DNA of 64,000 nt from the NCBI GenBank assembly GCA_010671905.1, contig JAAHII010000001.1, positions 5,518,001 through 5,582,000 of the forward strand, read 5' to 3'. This DNA comes from Leptolyngbya sp. SIOISBB. GTDB taxonomy: Bacteria > Cyanobacteriota > Cyanobacteriia > Phormidesmidales > Phormidesmidaceae. The first letter of the stretch is position 1. Each line of letters starts with the position of its first letter. Under the pieces are notes generated by a model, which saw nothing but the letters and a program-made list of their open reading frames with translations, did not search any database and had not been told where the DNA came from. The translations under genes and the position numbers were made by a program. Shown here in pieces: positions 7,108 to 15,532 of this stretch.

Positions 7108-8376
7108 TTAAGCAGGATGAGTGAGGGATGCGGGCAGCGGCAAAATGACTCTGATGCGACAGCCAGCGCCCGGCGCACTCCAAATTTGGCACGTGCCGCC
7201 TAGCGCCGTGGCTCGTTCACGCATGCCCCGCAGGCCAAAGCCTGAGGTATTTTTGCTCGGGTCAAAGCCTTTGCCATTGTCGAGCACTTGCAGGTTCAGA
7301 CGACGAGATTTCTCTACCAGTCTGACTTGTACCAGTTGCGCTTGGCTATGCTTAACCGTGTTGGTCAGGGCTTCTTGCACAATCCGCAATAGTGCCAGAC
7401 TGGTGTCCTCGGGCAGGGCTTCGGGGAGTTCAATCAGATAGTCGGGGACGATGTGGGCGGGTTGGCAGATATCTTTGACCAACGCGGGAATGGTTTGACT
7501 CAGGGGAGCGTCTTGCAGTGGTTGAGTACGCAAGGTGGCGACTGATTTCGAGACGTCTCGTAGGGCTTGATAGGCCGACTCAGTTGCGGTGGTGAGATAG
7601 CCTTTGGCGCGAGCCGCTTCGGGGGGCAAGAACAATAAGGCATTTTCGAGCAATATCGTTTGGGCGGTGAGGGCATGGCCCAAAGAGTCGTGAATTTCGC
7701 GGGCGATACGATTCCGTTCTTGCAAGGTGGCCTGATTTTCGATCTTGGCTGCATAGGCCCGTAGCTGTTCGTGGGCGATCGCCAGGTCTTGCTGACTGCG
7801 ATAAACCGACAGCAGCGCATTGACCAACAACAGCACAAACACCAACACCAAGCCAAAAAAGATGATGAGGTTGGTCTTAATCGCAGTCATTTGCCAGTCG
7901 GTCGGCGGTGTGCCCAGACGTTGAACGACGAGGGGCGGTATGGGCATTTCGCCTCGGGCAAAGACCGCGATGCCGTGCAGGGTAAACACAATGCCGACGA
8001 CAGCCACTCGCCACCATCCCTGTAGCATCTGGCAGCTCCGGATCACCACAACCATCCCCAACAGGGGTAACAGTGGCGTCATCGTGGACGATCGCCAAGT
8101 ATGGAGAGCCAGTAGCAGTAAGCCACTTAATTCCAGCACAGTGTAACTGAGCTTGGGCAACCAGCGCTGCGGCAAGTGCAACCCCATGACAGTGAGTCCC
8201 AAAATCAGGCTAAGTTCGCCCCAAGCTACTTTCTGACCGGGAAACAACGCCATCGCAGACAGCGTCGCCAAGGCCGCCATTCCCAACAGTATCCATTCGA
8301 CATAGAGAAGCTGTTTGAAAGGGGCGCGCGATCGCCGGACATCTAACTTCACCAGAGGAACTCCACAACGCAACAT
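7108..8376 (-). CDS. Sensor histidine kinase (HisKA_3 / NarL-partner type)
   Basis: About 422 residues from the ATG at 8376; the open frame extends to 8472, but the extra part is unlike a kinase N terminus. It has roughly five to six hydrophobic segments in the first 190 residues (a membrane sensor without a large periplasmic domain), a short coiled region, then the HisKA_3 H-box ERNRIAREIHDSLGHALTAQ with the phospho-accepting His. The HATPase domain follows, with an N-box (EALTNTVKHS), G1 (DNGKGFD) and G2 (GFGLRGMRERA). It would autophosphorylate and pass phosphate to the response regulator encoded just downstream. The gene is divergent from the Spy-like/efflux operon starting at 9081, which is its most likely target. 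Confidence 0.9.
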   Translation of the reverse strand: MLRCGVPLVKLDVRRSRAPFKQLLYVEWILLGMAALATLSAMALFPGQKVAWGELSLILGLTVMGLHLPQRWLPKLSYTVLELSGLLLLALHTWRSSTMTPLLPLLGMVVVIRSCQMLQGWWRVAVVGIVFTLHGIAVFARGEMPIPPLVVQRLGTPPTDWQMTAIKTNLIIFFGLVLVFVLLLVNALLSVYRSQQDLAIAHEQLRAYAAKIENQATLQERNRIAREIHDSLGHALTAQTILLENALLFLPPEAARAKGYLTTATESAYQALRDVSKSVATLRTQPLQDAPLSQTIPALVKDICQPAHIVPDYLIELPEALPEDTSLALLRIVQEALTNTVKHSQAQLVQVRLVEKSRRLNLQVLDNGKGFDPSKNTSGFGLRGMRERATALGGTCQIWSAPGAGCRIRVILPLPASLTHPA

Positions 8377-8618
8377 TGGTCGACGATTGATTGAAGGATA
8401 TTGGGGACAGATGGCGGTAAGCGTTTTATCAAAAGCATGGCTGATCAACAATGCCCAACTCACTGCCGCCATTGGTCGCTAGCAACGAGAATTTTGGCAG
8501 CGACATCTCCTTCTAAAGCGACATCTCCTTCTAAAAGGATGCCAGGCCTGTACTCTGACTTGCCGAGATTGGGGTGAAAGGGACTGCTCATGGTTGCTGA
8601 GAGCGGGTCATCAACTAA

Positions 8619-8727
8619 GCCCAGAGAGCTTCAGGAATGAGCACACCCGCGCCCGCATTCACGCCACAGGCTAGGTGGCGGTTACCCTCTCACTGTTAGG
8701 CTTTGACCGTTAGATGACAGCCTCTAG
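8619..8727 (+). repeat. Family-2 repeat, copy 1
   Basis: About 108 bp, with the core GAATGAGCACACCCGCGCCC, then AGGCTAG, a CTCTCA tract, TTTGACCGTTAGATGACAGC and CTCTAG. Related copies are at 13297-13400 (opposite strand) and 49057-49166. It occupies the divergent intergenic region between the kinase and the efflux operon. Confidence 0.7.
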
Positions 8728-8749
8728 AATAATGGACCGTCCCCTCACC

Positions 8750-8784
8750 TTCCGTCCTTTCTCTCGCTGGGAAAAAGGACGGAA
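8750..8784. terminator. Hairpin in the divergent intergenic region
   Basis: TTCCGTCCTTT pairs perfectly with AAAGGACGGAA around a 13-base loop. There is no U-tract on either side that clearly makes it a terminator. It may be a leader structure of the 9081 transcript. Confidence 0.4.
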
Positions 8785-9080
8785 ACGGGCTGACTGAGTG
8801 AGAGGAGCCCTTTAGTAGCCATTCAGGGAACTCATTCACTCTACGGGCGGCTCCTAACTGACGACCAGCGACGAATGTCCTATTTGGAGCGGCACCACAC
8901 TAGGACAATTCTCCTAATTTGAGTTGCGACAATTGCCCTACCCCTTTTGGGAGGTTTGCTTCAGGTGCTGCCACTCGGGTTCCCCATAGGATGGGCCTAA
9001 CCCACGGGGGCAAGGACAGCGCCAGAACGTCATCCTACCCCCTGGGAGTTGGCGTTCCATCCTCATATTGGAGAAACCAC

Positions 9081-9500
9081 ATGGTTTTGCAATCGCTAAT
9101 GCGAACAACGTCTCGATTATTACTGGTGAGCGTGGGGGTTGGCGGGTTGCTGCTCAGCACTCCGAGCCCTGCACAGAGTCAGGTCAATCGTGAGGCCGTC
9201 CGATCGCTGAATTTAAGCCGATCGCAGATGCAGCAGCTACGCGGCGTCATGCAGGGCTATCAGTCTGAACTCGAAGACATTTTCACTTCAGAGCAACAGC
9301 AGCAGCTAGAAGACCTCAAGGCAGAAGTGCAGAGTGGCTCTTCGGATGCCCCGTTGGATCCCTTCGCTGAGCTTGATCTCAGTGCGGATCAAGCCAGTGA
9401 GTTAGAAACCCTGCGGGCGGACATCGCTGCGGATTTGGAGGACATCTTGTCTGCAGAACAGTTAGAGCAAGCCGAAGAGCTCGGCTTCCCTGGCTTGTAA
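9081..9500 (+). CDS. Small periplasmic protein, Spy/CpxP-like two-repeat architecture
   Basis: 139 residues from the ATG at 9081, preceded by GGAG 7-8 bases upstream. The N terminus is a signal peptide (R-T-T-S-R, a Leu/Val/Gly core, S-P-A-Q-S cleavage region). The mature part is helical and contains two similar units: L-N-L-S-R-S-Q-M-Q-Q-L-R, ending D-I-F-T-S-E-Q-Q-Q-Q-L, and L-D-L-S-A-D-Q-A-S-E-L-E, ending D-I-L-S-A-E-Q-L-E-Q-A. This L-x-L-S-x-x-Q plus L-x-x-E-Q-x-x pattern is that of LTXXQ/Spy-type periplasmic chaperones or metal-sensing proteins. Being first before the efflux operon and divergent from a two-component system, it may modulate or report envelope stress; that is inference. 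Confidence 0.72.
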   Translation: MVLQSLMRTTSRLLLVSVGVGGLLLSTPSPAQSQVNREAVRSLNLSRSQMQQLRGVMQGYQSELEDIFTSEQQQQLEDLKAEVQSGSSDAPLDPFAELDLSADQASELETLRADIAADLEDILSAEQLEQAEELGFPGL

Positions 9501-9726
9501 TGAGTCGTCGTTGCTCACCTTCAGTTGCCACATAGTTCACACTCCACACCGCTCCTCTTGGTGTCACATCAGATGAGACGAAGAGGAGCTTCTTAAAAAT
9601 GGCGTCAGAAATTTGTATCGCCCTGCAATGGGGCTCAACCCAGAATCAAGTTGGCGACAAGACACAGCGCGATCGCACTGGCTAGGAATGCCCATTAGAC
9701 AGTTTTCTGGCTGTTTTAGAACCGTG

Positions 9727-11085
9727 ATGATGATTGATATGAATACCGACTCCGATACGGCAATATTTGATCAAAGCGAGGAGGCGATCGCCCCTGCCGA
9801 GATGACTGACCAGCCAAAACGTCGCCGCTGGTGGTTGGGGGCGATCGGGTTCATTGCCCTGCTACTGGTCTTAGGTGGTCTGATTAGACCGCGCGAATTG
9901 CGTCGTACCCGTAACCAACCCACTCTAGACATGCTCACCCAACCCGTCGAAACGGTGCCGCTGACGCTGCGGGTTGAGGGTACCGGCAGTGTTGTGGCGG
10001 AAGATACCGTGAACCTCAGTCCCAAAACGACCGGGCGGCTGGAAGCGTTATCTGTTGAACCTGGCGATCAGGTCCAAGTGGGAGAGGTGCTGGCTCAGAT
10101 GGAAGTGGGCACCTTGACCGATGAGCTAGCCCGCAACCGGGCTCAGCTGGCCCAAGCCGAAGCCGATTATGCCAAGATTCTGGCGGGCAATCGCTCAGAA
10201 GACATTCGGCAAGCAGAGGCCTCAGTGGTTGCAGCCCAATCCCAGGTCACTTTAGCAGGGACGCAGCTGGTGCGTTACCGCGAACTCGCGGCCCAGGGAG
10301 CGATTTCCCAGAGTGAACTGGATCAATACATCAATGAAGCCAATAGCGCCGAAGCCAACTTTGAACAGGCACAAGCCCAGCTGGAAGAAGCGGCGAGCGG
10401 CTCTCGCCCTGAAGATATAACTGCTGCTGCCGCTGCCGTGGCCGCTGCCGAAGCCCAAGTCGCCGCGACGGAAACGCAAATTGAGGAAGCGGTGATTCGC
10501 GCTCCCTTTGACGGGGTGATTACCCAAACCTACGCCACCGTGGGCGCGATCGTAACGCCGACCACCTCGGCGTCGGCAACCGCGTCAGCAACGTCTAGCT
10601 CAATCTTGGCCATTTCTTCAGGACTAGAGGTGGAAGTGGATGTCTCGGAAGCCAACATTGCTCGAGTGCAGGTGGGGCAATCGGTCGAAATTGTGGCGGA
10701 TGCCTTTCCCCAACAGGTGTTTACGGGGCAGGTTAAGCGCATTGCCCCAGAGGCGGTGATTGAGAACAATGTGACCCTGTTTCAAGTGACGGTGACACCA
10801 CAAACCGGCCTCGATCAGCTCAAGTCGGGCATGACGGTCGATGCCACCTTTATCGGTGAAACGGTGGTTGATGCCTTGATGGTGCCGACGGTGGCGATCG
10901 CCACTGAGTCTGGTCAGTTGGGAGTTCAGATTGCTGACGACGAGGGTAACCCCACGTTTCAGCCCGTGACTGTCGGCCTCACCCAGGATGGCAAAACTCA
11001 GATTCTCAGTGGACTAGAGACTGATGATCGAGTGTTCCTGGATGTACCGGACTTAGACCGTGAACGTCCTTCTTTTCCTCCCTAG
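9727..11085 (+). CDS. Periplasmic adaptor (HlyD/MacA-type membrane fusion protein)
   Basis: About 452 residues. The ATG at 9727 is preferred over the start at 9613 because the extra upstream codons look non-coding. An N-terminal cytoplasmic stretch and one transmembrane helix (WWLGAIGFIALLLVLGGLI) are followed by a lipoyl-type half (residues ~95-130), a long alpha-helical hairpin rich in Ala/Gln/Glu (~130-250), the second lipoyl half with IRAPFDGVITQTYATVG, and beta-barrel domains. It would bridge the inner-membrane transporter encoded next to an outer-membrane channel. The permease and ATPase genes follow in the same direction, giving a MacAB/DevBCA-like tripartite exporter. Confidence 0.9.
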   Translation: MMIDMNTDSDTAIFDQSEEAIAPAEMTDQPKRRRWWLGAIGFIALLLVLGGLIRPRELRRTRNQPTLDMLTQPVETVPLTLRVEGTGSVVAEDTVNLSPKTTGRLEALSVEPGDQVQVGEVLAQMEVGTLTDELARNRAQLAQAEADYAKILAGNRSEDIRQAEASVVAAQSQVTLAGTQLVRYRELAAQGAISQSELDQYINEANSAEANFEQAQAQLEEAASGSRPEDITAAAAAVAAAEAQVAATETQIEEAVIRAPFDGVITQTYATVGAIVTPTTSASATASATSSSILAISSGLEVEVDVSEANIARVQVGQSVEIVADAFPQQVFTGQVKRIAPEAVIENNVTLFQVTVTPQTGLDQLKSGMTVDATFIGETVVDALMVPTVAIATESGQLGVQIADDEGNPTFQPVTVGLTQDGKTQILSGLETDDRVFLDVPDLDRERPSFPP

Positions 11086-11232
11086 GCGGAACCGACACCC
11101 TTTCCAGGTTTTGTGATCACCCAATCGCTTGAATACTACAGCCAGCCGCGATTAGCTCAAGTTGTTTCAGGCGGCTGAAACTTGCAGCCAGCAAGACCTT
11201 CTTTCTGCACTCTGACTTCTGCACTCTGCACT

Positions 11233-12462
11233 ATGGCTTACAACCTCTTTGAAAATGCCACCATGGCCGTCAAAACGCTGGGAGCCAACAAGCTCCGCAG
11301 TGGCTTGACGATGCTGGGCATCATCATCGGGAATGCTTCGGTGATTGCGATGGTGGCTGCCGGACAAGCGGCGCAGGGCTTCGTTACCCAACAGTTCGAA
11401 TCCTTGGGGACGAATGTTTTGTTTATCACCCCAGGCGATGCTCAACGCGGTCCGACCGCCGGGGTGAGTCGGGCCGATACCCTCACCCTGGCGGATGCCG
11501 CAGCGATCGCGGCCGAAGTGTTGGCAGTCAGTGAAGTTTCCCCTGAGAAAAATCAGCGCCTGCGAGTAACTCAAGGAGCCGCCGAGACCCAAGCTAATGT
11601 CATTGGCACCAATCCAGATTATTTGACAGTACGTCAGATCACTCTCGATCAGGGGCGATTTCTTAGCCCAGTAGATGCTCAGAGTGATCTAGCAGTAGCT
11701 GTTTTGGGCAGCGAAACTGCCCAGACTTTATTTGGTGACCAGAACCCCATTAATCAAAAAATCCGAGTCAACAACGTCAGATTTACGGTTGTAGGGGTGG
11801 TGGCTTCGCGGGGTTCTTCCTTTGGTCAAAACCAGGATGAAACTGTTTATGTGCCCATTCAGGTCATGGTGGATCAGATTACGGGGCAAGCAGTGGGCAA
11901 AACCAGCCCGACGGTGCAAATCATTGCCGTGTCTGCCAGCGATCCTACGAGTGCCAGCGCGGCTCAGTATCAAATCACGAACTTGCTAAGGCTGCGCCAC
12001 GGTTTATTGAACAAAGAAGACGACTTCACTGTCCAGAGTCAGCAAGATTTGCTGGACACGGCGGCGAGCATTACCGACATTTTGGTGCTGGTGCTGGGAT
12101 TTACAGCAGGTATTTCGCTGCTAGTAGGGGGCATCGGCATTATGAACATCATGCTGGTGTCGGTTACTGAACGCACTCAGGAAATTGGCTTGCGAAAAGC
12201 CATTGGCGCTAAGGGCAGCGATATTTCCATGCAGTTCACGATCGAGTCCATCATCCTCGCCGTGATTGGGGGAGTGATTGGCAGTGGTGTCGGCATCATC
12301 AGCATTGTGATTTTGACTCTGACCACTCCCTTGAGTGCAGGCATTAGTCTGTCGGCGATCGCCATTTCCTTCACAGTGTCAGGCAGCACGGGGCTGATTT
12401 TTGGCCTGTTGCCCGCACGCCGCGCTGCGCAACTTGATCCGATTGTGGCGTTACGGAGCTAG
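11233..12462 (+). CDS. MacB-like ABC transporter permease (MacB_PCD plus FtsX)
   Basis: 409 residues from the ATG at 11233. Residues ~20-50 form the first transmembrane helix after the classic N-terminal L-R-S-G-L-T-M-L-G-I-I-I-G. A periplasmic core domain follows (~55-280), and then three FtsX transmembrane helices at the C terminus with GGIGIMNIMLVSVTERTQEI and GLRKAIGAK. This is the permease subunit without a fused ATPase, which is encoded 4 bases downstream. Such transporters couple ATP hydrolysis to mechanical export of substrates from the periplasm through the adaptor. The substrate cannot be inferred. Confidence 0.92.
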   Translation: MAYNLFENATMAVKTLGANKLRSGLTMLGIIIGNASVIAMVAAGQAAQGFVTQQFESLGTNVLFITPGDAQRGPTAGVSRADTLTLADAAAIAAEVLAVSEVSPEKNQRLRVTQGAAETQANVIGTNPDYLTVRQITLDQGRFLSPVDAQSDLAVAVLGSETAQTLFGDQNPINQKIRVNNVRFTVVGVVASRGSSFGQNQDETVYVPIQVMVDQITGQAVGKTSPTVQIIAVSASDPTSASAAQYQITNLLRLRHGLLNKEDDFTVQSQQDLLDTAASITDILVLVLGFTAGISLLVGGIGIMNIMLVSVTERTQEIGLRKAIGAKGSDISMQFTIESIILAVIGGVIGSGVGIISIVILTLTTPLSAGISLSAIAISFTVSGSTGLIFGLLPARRAAQLDPIVALRS

Positions 12463-12466
12463 TTCC

Positions 12467-13174
12467 ATGGCTTTGATTAACTTGTGGCACATCAGCAAAA
12501 CCTACGGCATTGGCGACCTCGAAGTACACGCGCTGCGAGACGTTAGTCTAACCATTGACGCTGGCGAGTATTGCGCCATTGTCGGAGCCTCGGGCTCAGG
12601 TAAATCGACGGCGATGAACCTGATCGGCTGTTTAGATCGACCGACGCTAGGCGATTATCGCCTCGATGGCATTCCTGTGAATACCCTGGGAACCGATGCC
12701 CTCGCCGACATTCGTAACCGCAAAATTGGCTTTGTGTTTCAGCAGTTTTATCTATTGCCCCAGCTCACAGCGGTTGAAAATGTCATGCTGCCGATGGTGT
12801 ATGCCAATGTGCCCAAGTCGCAGCGGCGATCGCGGGCCATTCAATCTCTGCAAAAAGTGGGCCTAGGCAATCGCTTGCATAATCGCCCAAATCAAATGTC
12901 GGGGGGGCAACAACAGCGAGTCGCCATTGCGCGAGCCATTGTGAACCGTCCCAAACTACTGCTAGCGGATGAACCGACGGGGGCTCTCGACTCCCAGACC
13001 AGCCGCAGTATTTTAGATATTTTTGCCAGCCTTAACCGGGCGGGTATGACGTTGGTGATAGTGACCCATGATGAGGCTGTCGCCCAGCAGTGCGATCGCG
13101 TTATCACCTTCCGCGACGGTCAGGTACTCAGCGATCTTCCTACCGCCAAAGCTGCCCCCAAAACCCTGGCATAA
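12467..13174 (+). CDS. ABC transporter ATPase (MacB/LolD/DevA type)
   Basis: 235 residues from the ATG at 12467, only 4 bases after the permease stop, so co-translated. It has Walker A GASGSGKST, the Q-loop (FVFQQFYLLPQLTAVENVML), the signature MSGGQQQRVAIARAI, Walker B LLLADEPTGALD and the switch His in VIVTHD. It contains a run of seven G at 12901-12907 that is in frame, so not every G run in this assembly is disrupted. It powers the exporter formed with the preceding two products. Confidence 0.94.
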   Translation: MALINLWHISKTYGIGDLEVHALRDVSLTIDAGEYCAIVGASGSGKSTAMNLIGCLDRPTLGDYRLDGIPVNTLGTDALADIRNRKIGFVFQQFYLLPQLTAVENVMLPMVYANVPKSQRRSRAIQSLQKVGLGNRLHNRPNQMSGGQQQRVAIARAIVNRPKLLLADEPTGALDSQTSRSILDIFASLNRAGMTLVIVTHDEAVAQQCDRVITFRDGQVLSDLPTAKAAPKTLA

Positions 13175-13296
13175 GTATCGGCGATGGCCCCTGTTAAAGA
13201 CGTTTTACTGTCAGCCGTCATGAGCCGTGCAATGACATATCGCCGTAGATACGGGTTGGCTCAATGGCTAAATCGCTCAATATGACCCAATAGATT

Positions 13297-13400
13297 CTAG
13301 GGGCTATCATCACTGAGTGGTCACATTCTTCCTTCTATTGAGAGGGCAATAGCCCCTAGAATGCGGGCGCGGGTGTGCTCATTCCTCAAGGTCTCTGGGA
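13297..13400 (-). repeat. Family-2 repeat, copy 2
   Basis: On the minus strand it reads CCAGAGACCTTGAGGAATGA and continues with GCACACCCGCGCCCGCATTCTAG, matching copy 1 at 8619. It ends in a CTAG next to 13297. It fills the gap between the efflux operon and the Uma2 gene. Confidence 0.7.
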
Positions 13401-13426
13401 TTATCTTGATGACGTGCCCGACATCC

Positions 13427-13990
13427 TTAAGCTTGCAACCAAGCAAAGACTTCGCCCACCTTGAGTTGTAGGGCTGCAGCAAATGCGGGTACAGGTAACA
13501 CGACCTCTGCCGCTTCAAACCCCTGTACCGATTTGTCAGCTCCATACACAAAAATAAAAGACTCATCTGGGTCTAGTAGCCACCCCATTTGGGTGCCATG
13601 GTCAAGGCCATGAAAAATGTTGCGGATGACTTTTGTTTGACTCTGATGAGGGGAGAGAATCTCGATGATCCAATCGGGAGCGATATCAAATGAATTCGCC
13701 ACTTGCCCATTCGGATCGCGGGGAATCCGGGGTGTCAGAAAGACAGATATGTCTGGAACAATTGAGCGCCCGCCAAACGTACATCGCAGCTCTGGAAAGG
13801 CTTGGGCCGTTCGCTCTGGCTTCAAGGCTAAGGTAATAGCAAAACTCAATTCCCGCTGCAGCAGACTGTGCTTTCCCTGGGGCATCGGTTTCTGAACTAT
13901 GTCTCCATCGAGATATTCACTGGCAGGAGTGGTCTCTGGCAGCTCTAGAAATTCCTCCAGCGTCAATGGTTTGGAAGGGGTTTGTACCAT
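13427..13990 (-). CDS. Uma2-family (DUF820) putative endonuclease
   Basis: 187 residues from the ATG at 13990 (MVQTPSKPLTLEEFLELPET). Hallmarks of the cyanobacterial Uma2/DUF820 family, a PD-(D/E)XK-type nuclease fold, are the L-T-L-E-E-F-L-x-L-P opening, Y-L-D-G-D-I, V-P-D-I-S-V (predicted metal-binding Asp), and P-D-W-I-I-E-I-L-S-P (Glu). They are followed by K-V-I-R-N and the W-L-L-D-P-D-E motif. Such genes are extremely abundant in cyanobacteria and associated with transposition; their substrate is unproven. A short GTTGGGTTTCG REP hairpin lies just upstream of its start. Confidence 0.85.
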   Translation of the reverse strand: MVQTPSKPLTLEEFLELPETTPASEYLDGDIVQKPMPQGKHSLLQRELSFAITLALKPERTAQAFPELRCTFGGRSIVPDISVFLTPRIPRDPNGQVANSFDIAPDWIIEILSPHQSQTKVIRNIFHGLDHGTQMGWLLDPDESFIFVYGADKSVQGFEAAEVVLPVPAFAAALQLKVGEVFAWLQA

Positions 13991-14054
13991 CGTAAAGACC
14001 CTTGATTTTGCCTTGGCGCTATTGTAGGCGATCGCAGTTTGGACAAATTCCAGT

Positions 14055-14086
14055 TGTAGGTTGGGTTGAGGCAACGAAACCCAACA
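14055..14086 (-). repeat. Short REP hairpin
   Basis: GTAGGTTGGGTTGAGGCAAC followed by GAAACCCAACA is a perfect arm pair TTGGGTT/AACCCAA. On the minus strand it reads TGTTGGGTTTCGTTGCC, the same hairpin that forms the right end of the family-1 elements. It is a solitary copy without the rest of that element. Confidence 0.8.
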
Positions 14087-14098
14087 GTCTTGAGCAGA

Positions 14099-14275
14099 GT
14101 AGGGTGAGCAAGAGCTTTACCACAGCCCATCTTTGCTTTCTAGGACACCTACTTGCCCATCAGTTTTCGTGAAACCATTCAAATTTTGTCAAGTAGATAA
14201 TATAGGAACATTGACAGAATCGTTATTCAGCAGACGAAGGGATGCACTAGATTTCGGTGGGTAGTGCCCACTCTA
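14099..14275 (+). repeat. Family-3 repeat (REP/MITE-like), intact copy 3a
   Basis: 177 bp. The ends are short inverted repeats, GTAGGGTGAGC on the left and TAGTGCCCACTCTAC on the right. The interior contains GCCCATCTTTGCTTTC, CAGTTTTCGTGAAACCATTC, AACATTGACAGAATCG and CAGACGAAGGGATGCACTAG. The same element occurs at 15008-15389 (interrupted) and 16033-17378 (interrupted). Confidence 0.8.
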
Positions 14276-14382
14276 CGCACTTTCGGACGATCTCATGGCT
14301 CAAAATCAATGACAAATATAATCTTCGGGATGTATACCAAGAGATTGAAGTCGTAAAAACTGAAATAAATATATAGATTTGA

Positions 14383-14961
14383 ATGAAACTTCGAGACAAG
14401 ATAGATAACTTCAAAGAGTATGCCTTGAGAGGCAAAGGCACTACACTCAGTATATCTTCCGATGAATTGAATTTGCTCGACCAAGAATATCGGAATACTT
14501 ACAATTCAATCCTCTCAAATCTTTCATTTCTTGAGAAGAATTGGCTGGGATTCATGCACTACAAAATAGGTATAGGCTGCATTTCGAGTACATTTAATAT
14601 ACAACCCATTTGGGTGTTTCCATTCCTGAGATTAAATGTCAAGCAAGATATTTACTTCTGTAAGAATGACACCCATGACTGGTATGAAAGCTATATTTTG
14701 CGCTCAGTGAGTTACATGAAAGTACCTGTTAATGGTTTATTTGATGAAAGTCTGAAAATCTCAGGGGAAAGCGAGGGTTTTATTGAATTTTTACTTGGCT
14801 CCTCAAAACTTAAAGGTTCAACTTTTGAGTTATGCAAGAGAGGAGTTGACTATATATCTATTTTGAACAGGAATTCTGAAGAGAAAGAACTCATCAAAAA
14901 AATTACAAGTAGGATTAAAAACATAGAGATAGAAAATAATTATATCAATATTGATGTATAA
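14383..14961 (+). CDS. Hypothetical protein, AT-rich accessory gene
   Basis: 192 residues, no signal peptide and no clear membrane helix. Lys/Ile/Asn-rich composition contrasts sharply with neighbours and suggests acquired DNA. The only visible features are a W-L-G-F-M-H-Y segment near residue 54 and a W-V-F-P-F-L-R-L-N strand, with a charged helical C terminus (I-K-K-I-T-S-R-I-K-N). No family recognised. It lies between two family-3 repeats, and the next gene region contains an RHS-repeat fragment, so an orphan effector or immunity gene is possible but unproven. Confidence 0.55.
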   Translation: MKLRDKIDNFKEYALRGKGTTLSISSDELNLLDQEYRNTYNSILSNLSFLEKNWLGFMHYKIGIGCISSTFNIQPIWVFPFLRLNVKQDIYFCKNDTHDWYESYILRSVSYMKVPVNGLFDESLKISGESEGFIEFLLGSSKLKGSTFELCKRGVDYISILNRNSEEKELIKKITSRIKNIEIENNYINIDV

Positions 14962-15007
14962 AAATATCTTTGAAGTTCATGGTGATTTACTTTCAGAGTT
15001 AAGTAGC

Positions 15008-15389
15008 GTGGGGTGGGCTAAAACTTCATCAGTGCCCATCTTTGCTTGCCAGTTCACCTGCTTGCCCGCCCGTTTTCGGGAAGCATTCAGGTTTTTAACG
15101 AGCGGATTATATACGGACATTGACAGAATTGGTGTTTAGTAGCTGAACTGACTTTTCCTACTAAGTCCTAGAACAACCAAATATCAAGGGTTCTGGGAGT
15201 GAAGATGATTCTCAACAAGAAGTGTCTATTGAGAATTGCCAACGAGCCTTTAGGCTTCCAGGGTGGTCAAATTCTGCCGGATTTTTCTCCCAAAAAGATA
15301 ACGGGAAAAGTCAGAGTAGCTGAAGAGATGCGCTAGGTTTCGGTAGGCGCTGCTACAGCACGAATGTTGTTGGGCGGTGCCCACCCTAC
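15008..15389 (+). repeat. Family-3 repeat, copy 3b, interrupted by a MITE
   Basis: The left part (15008-15147) and right part (15315-15389) together match copy 3a: GCCCATCTTTGCTTGCC, CCGTTTTCGGGAAGC, GACATTGACAGAATTGG, then AGTAGCTGAAGAGATGCGCTAG and GGTGCCCACCCTAC. The 167-bp insertion between them is described separately. Confidence 0.78.
15148..15314. mobile_element. 167-bp MITE with 10-bp target duplication
   Basis: Perfect 11-bp terminal inverted repeats, CTGACTTTTCC (15148-15158) and GGAAAAGTCAG (15304-15314), flanked on both sides by the direct repeat AGTAGCTGAA (15138-15147 and 15315-15324). Removing the insert and one duplicate rebuilds the family-3 repeat as seen at 14099. There is no coding capacity, so it must be mobilised in trans by a transposase producing ~10-bp duplications (seen for example in IS4-type elements; assignment uncertain). 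Confidence 0.8.
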
Positions 15390-15504
15390 TTACTGAGTCA
15401 GACGATACAGTTCGTCGTAGGTGTACTCGACATACCGCCCGCTATGCTCCTCAACAGAGGTCTTGTTACCCGCATCGTCATAAGTGTAGTCAACAAAAAA
15501 TAGA
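15390..15504 (-). pseudogene. RHS/YD-repeat protein C-terminal fragment
   Basis: On the minus strand, an open stretch reads VDYTYDDAGNKTSVEEHSGR and then Y-V-E-Y-T-Y-D-E-L-Y-R-L-T-Q before a TAA at 15390-15392. Two consecutive Y-T-Y-D units with D-x-x-G-N and L-x-R-L-T are the signature of YD/RHS repeats found in wall-associated and polymorphic-toxin proteins. There is no start codon and the rest of the gene is absent. The stop codon lies at the very edge of a family-3 repeat. Confidence 0.72.
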
Positions 15505-15532
15505 GGCGTGGTTACCGCCCACACTAAGTGCT

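Noticed and set aside
8919-9080. N-terminal extension of the Spy-like protein
   Set aside because: The extension would put 54 unlikely residues before a clean signal peptide; the ATG at 9081 has a good ribosome site.
11167-11592. 141-codon minus-strand frame over the MacB-like permease
   Set aside because: Antisense shadow of a well-supported gene.
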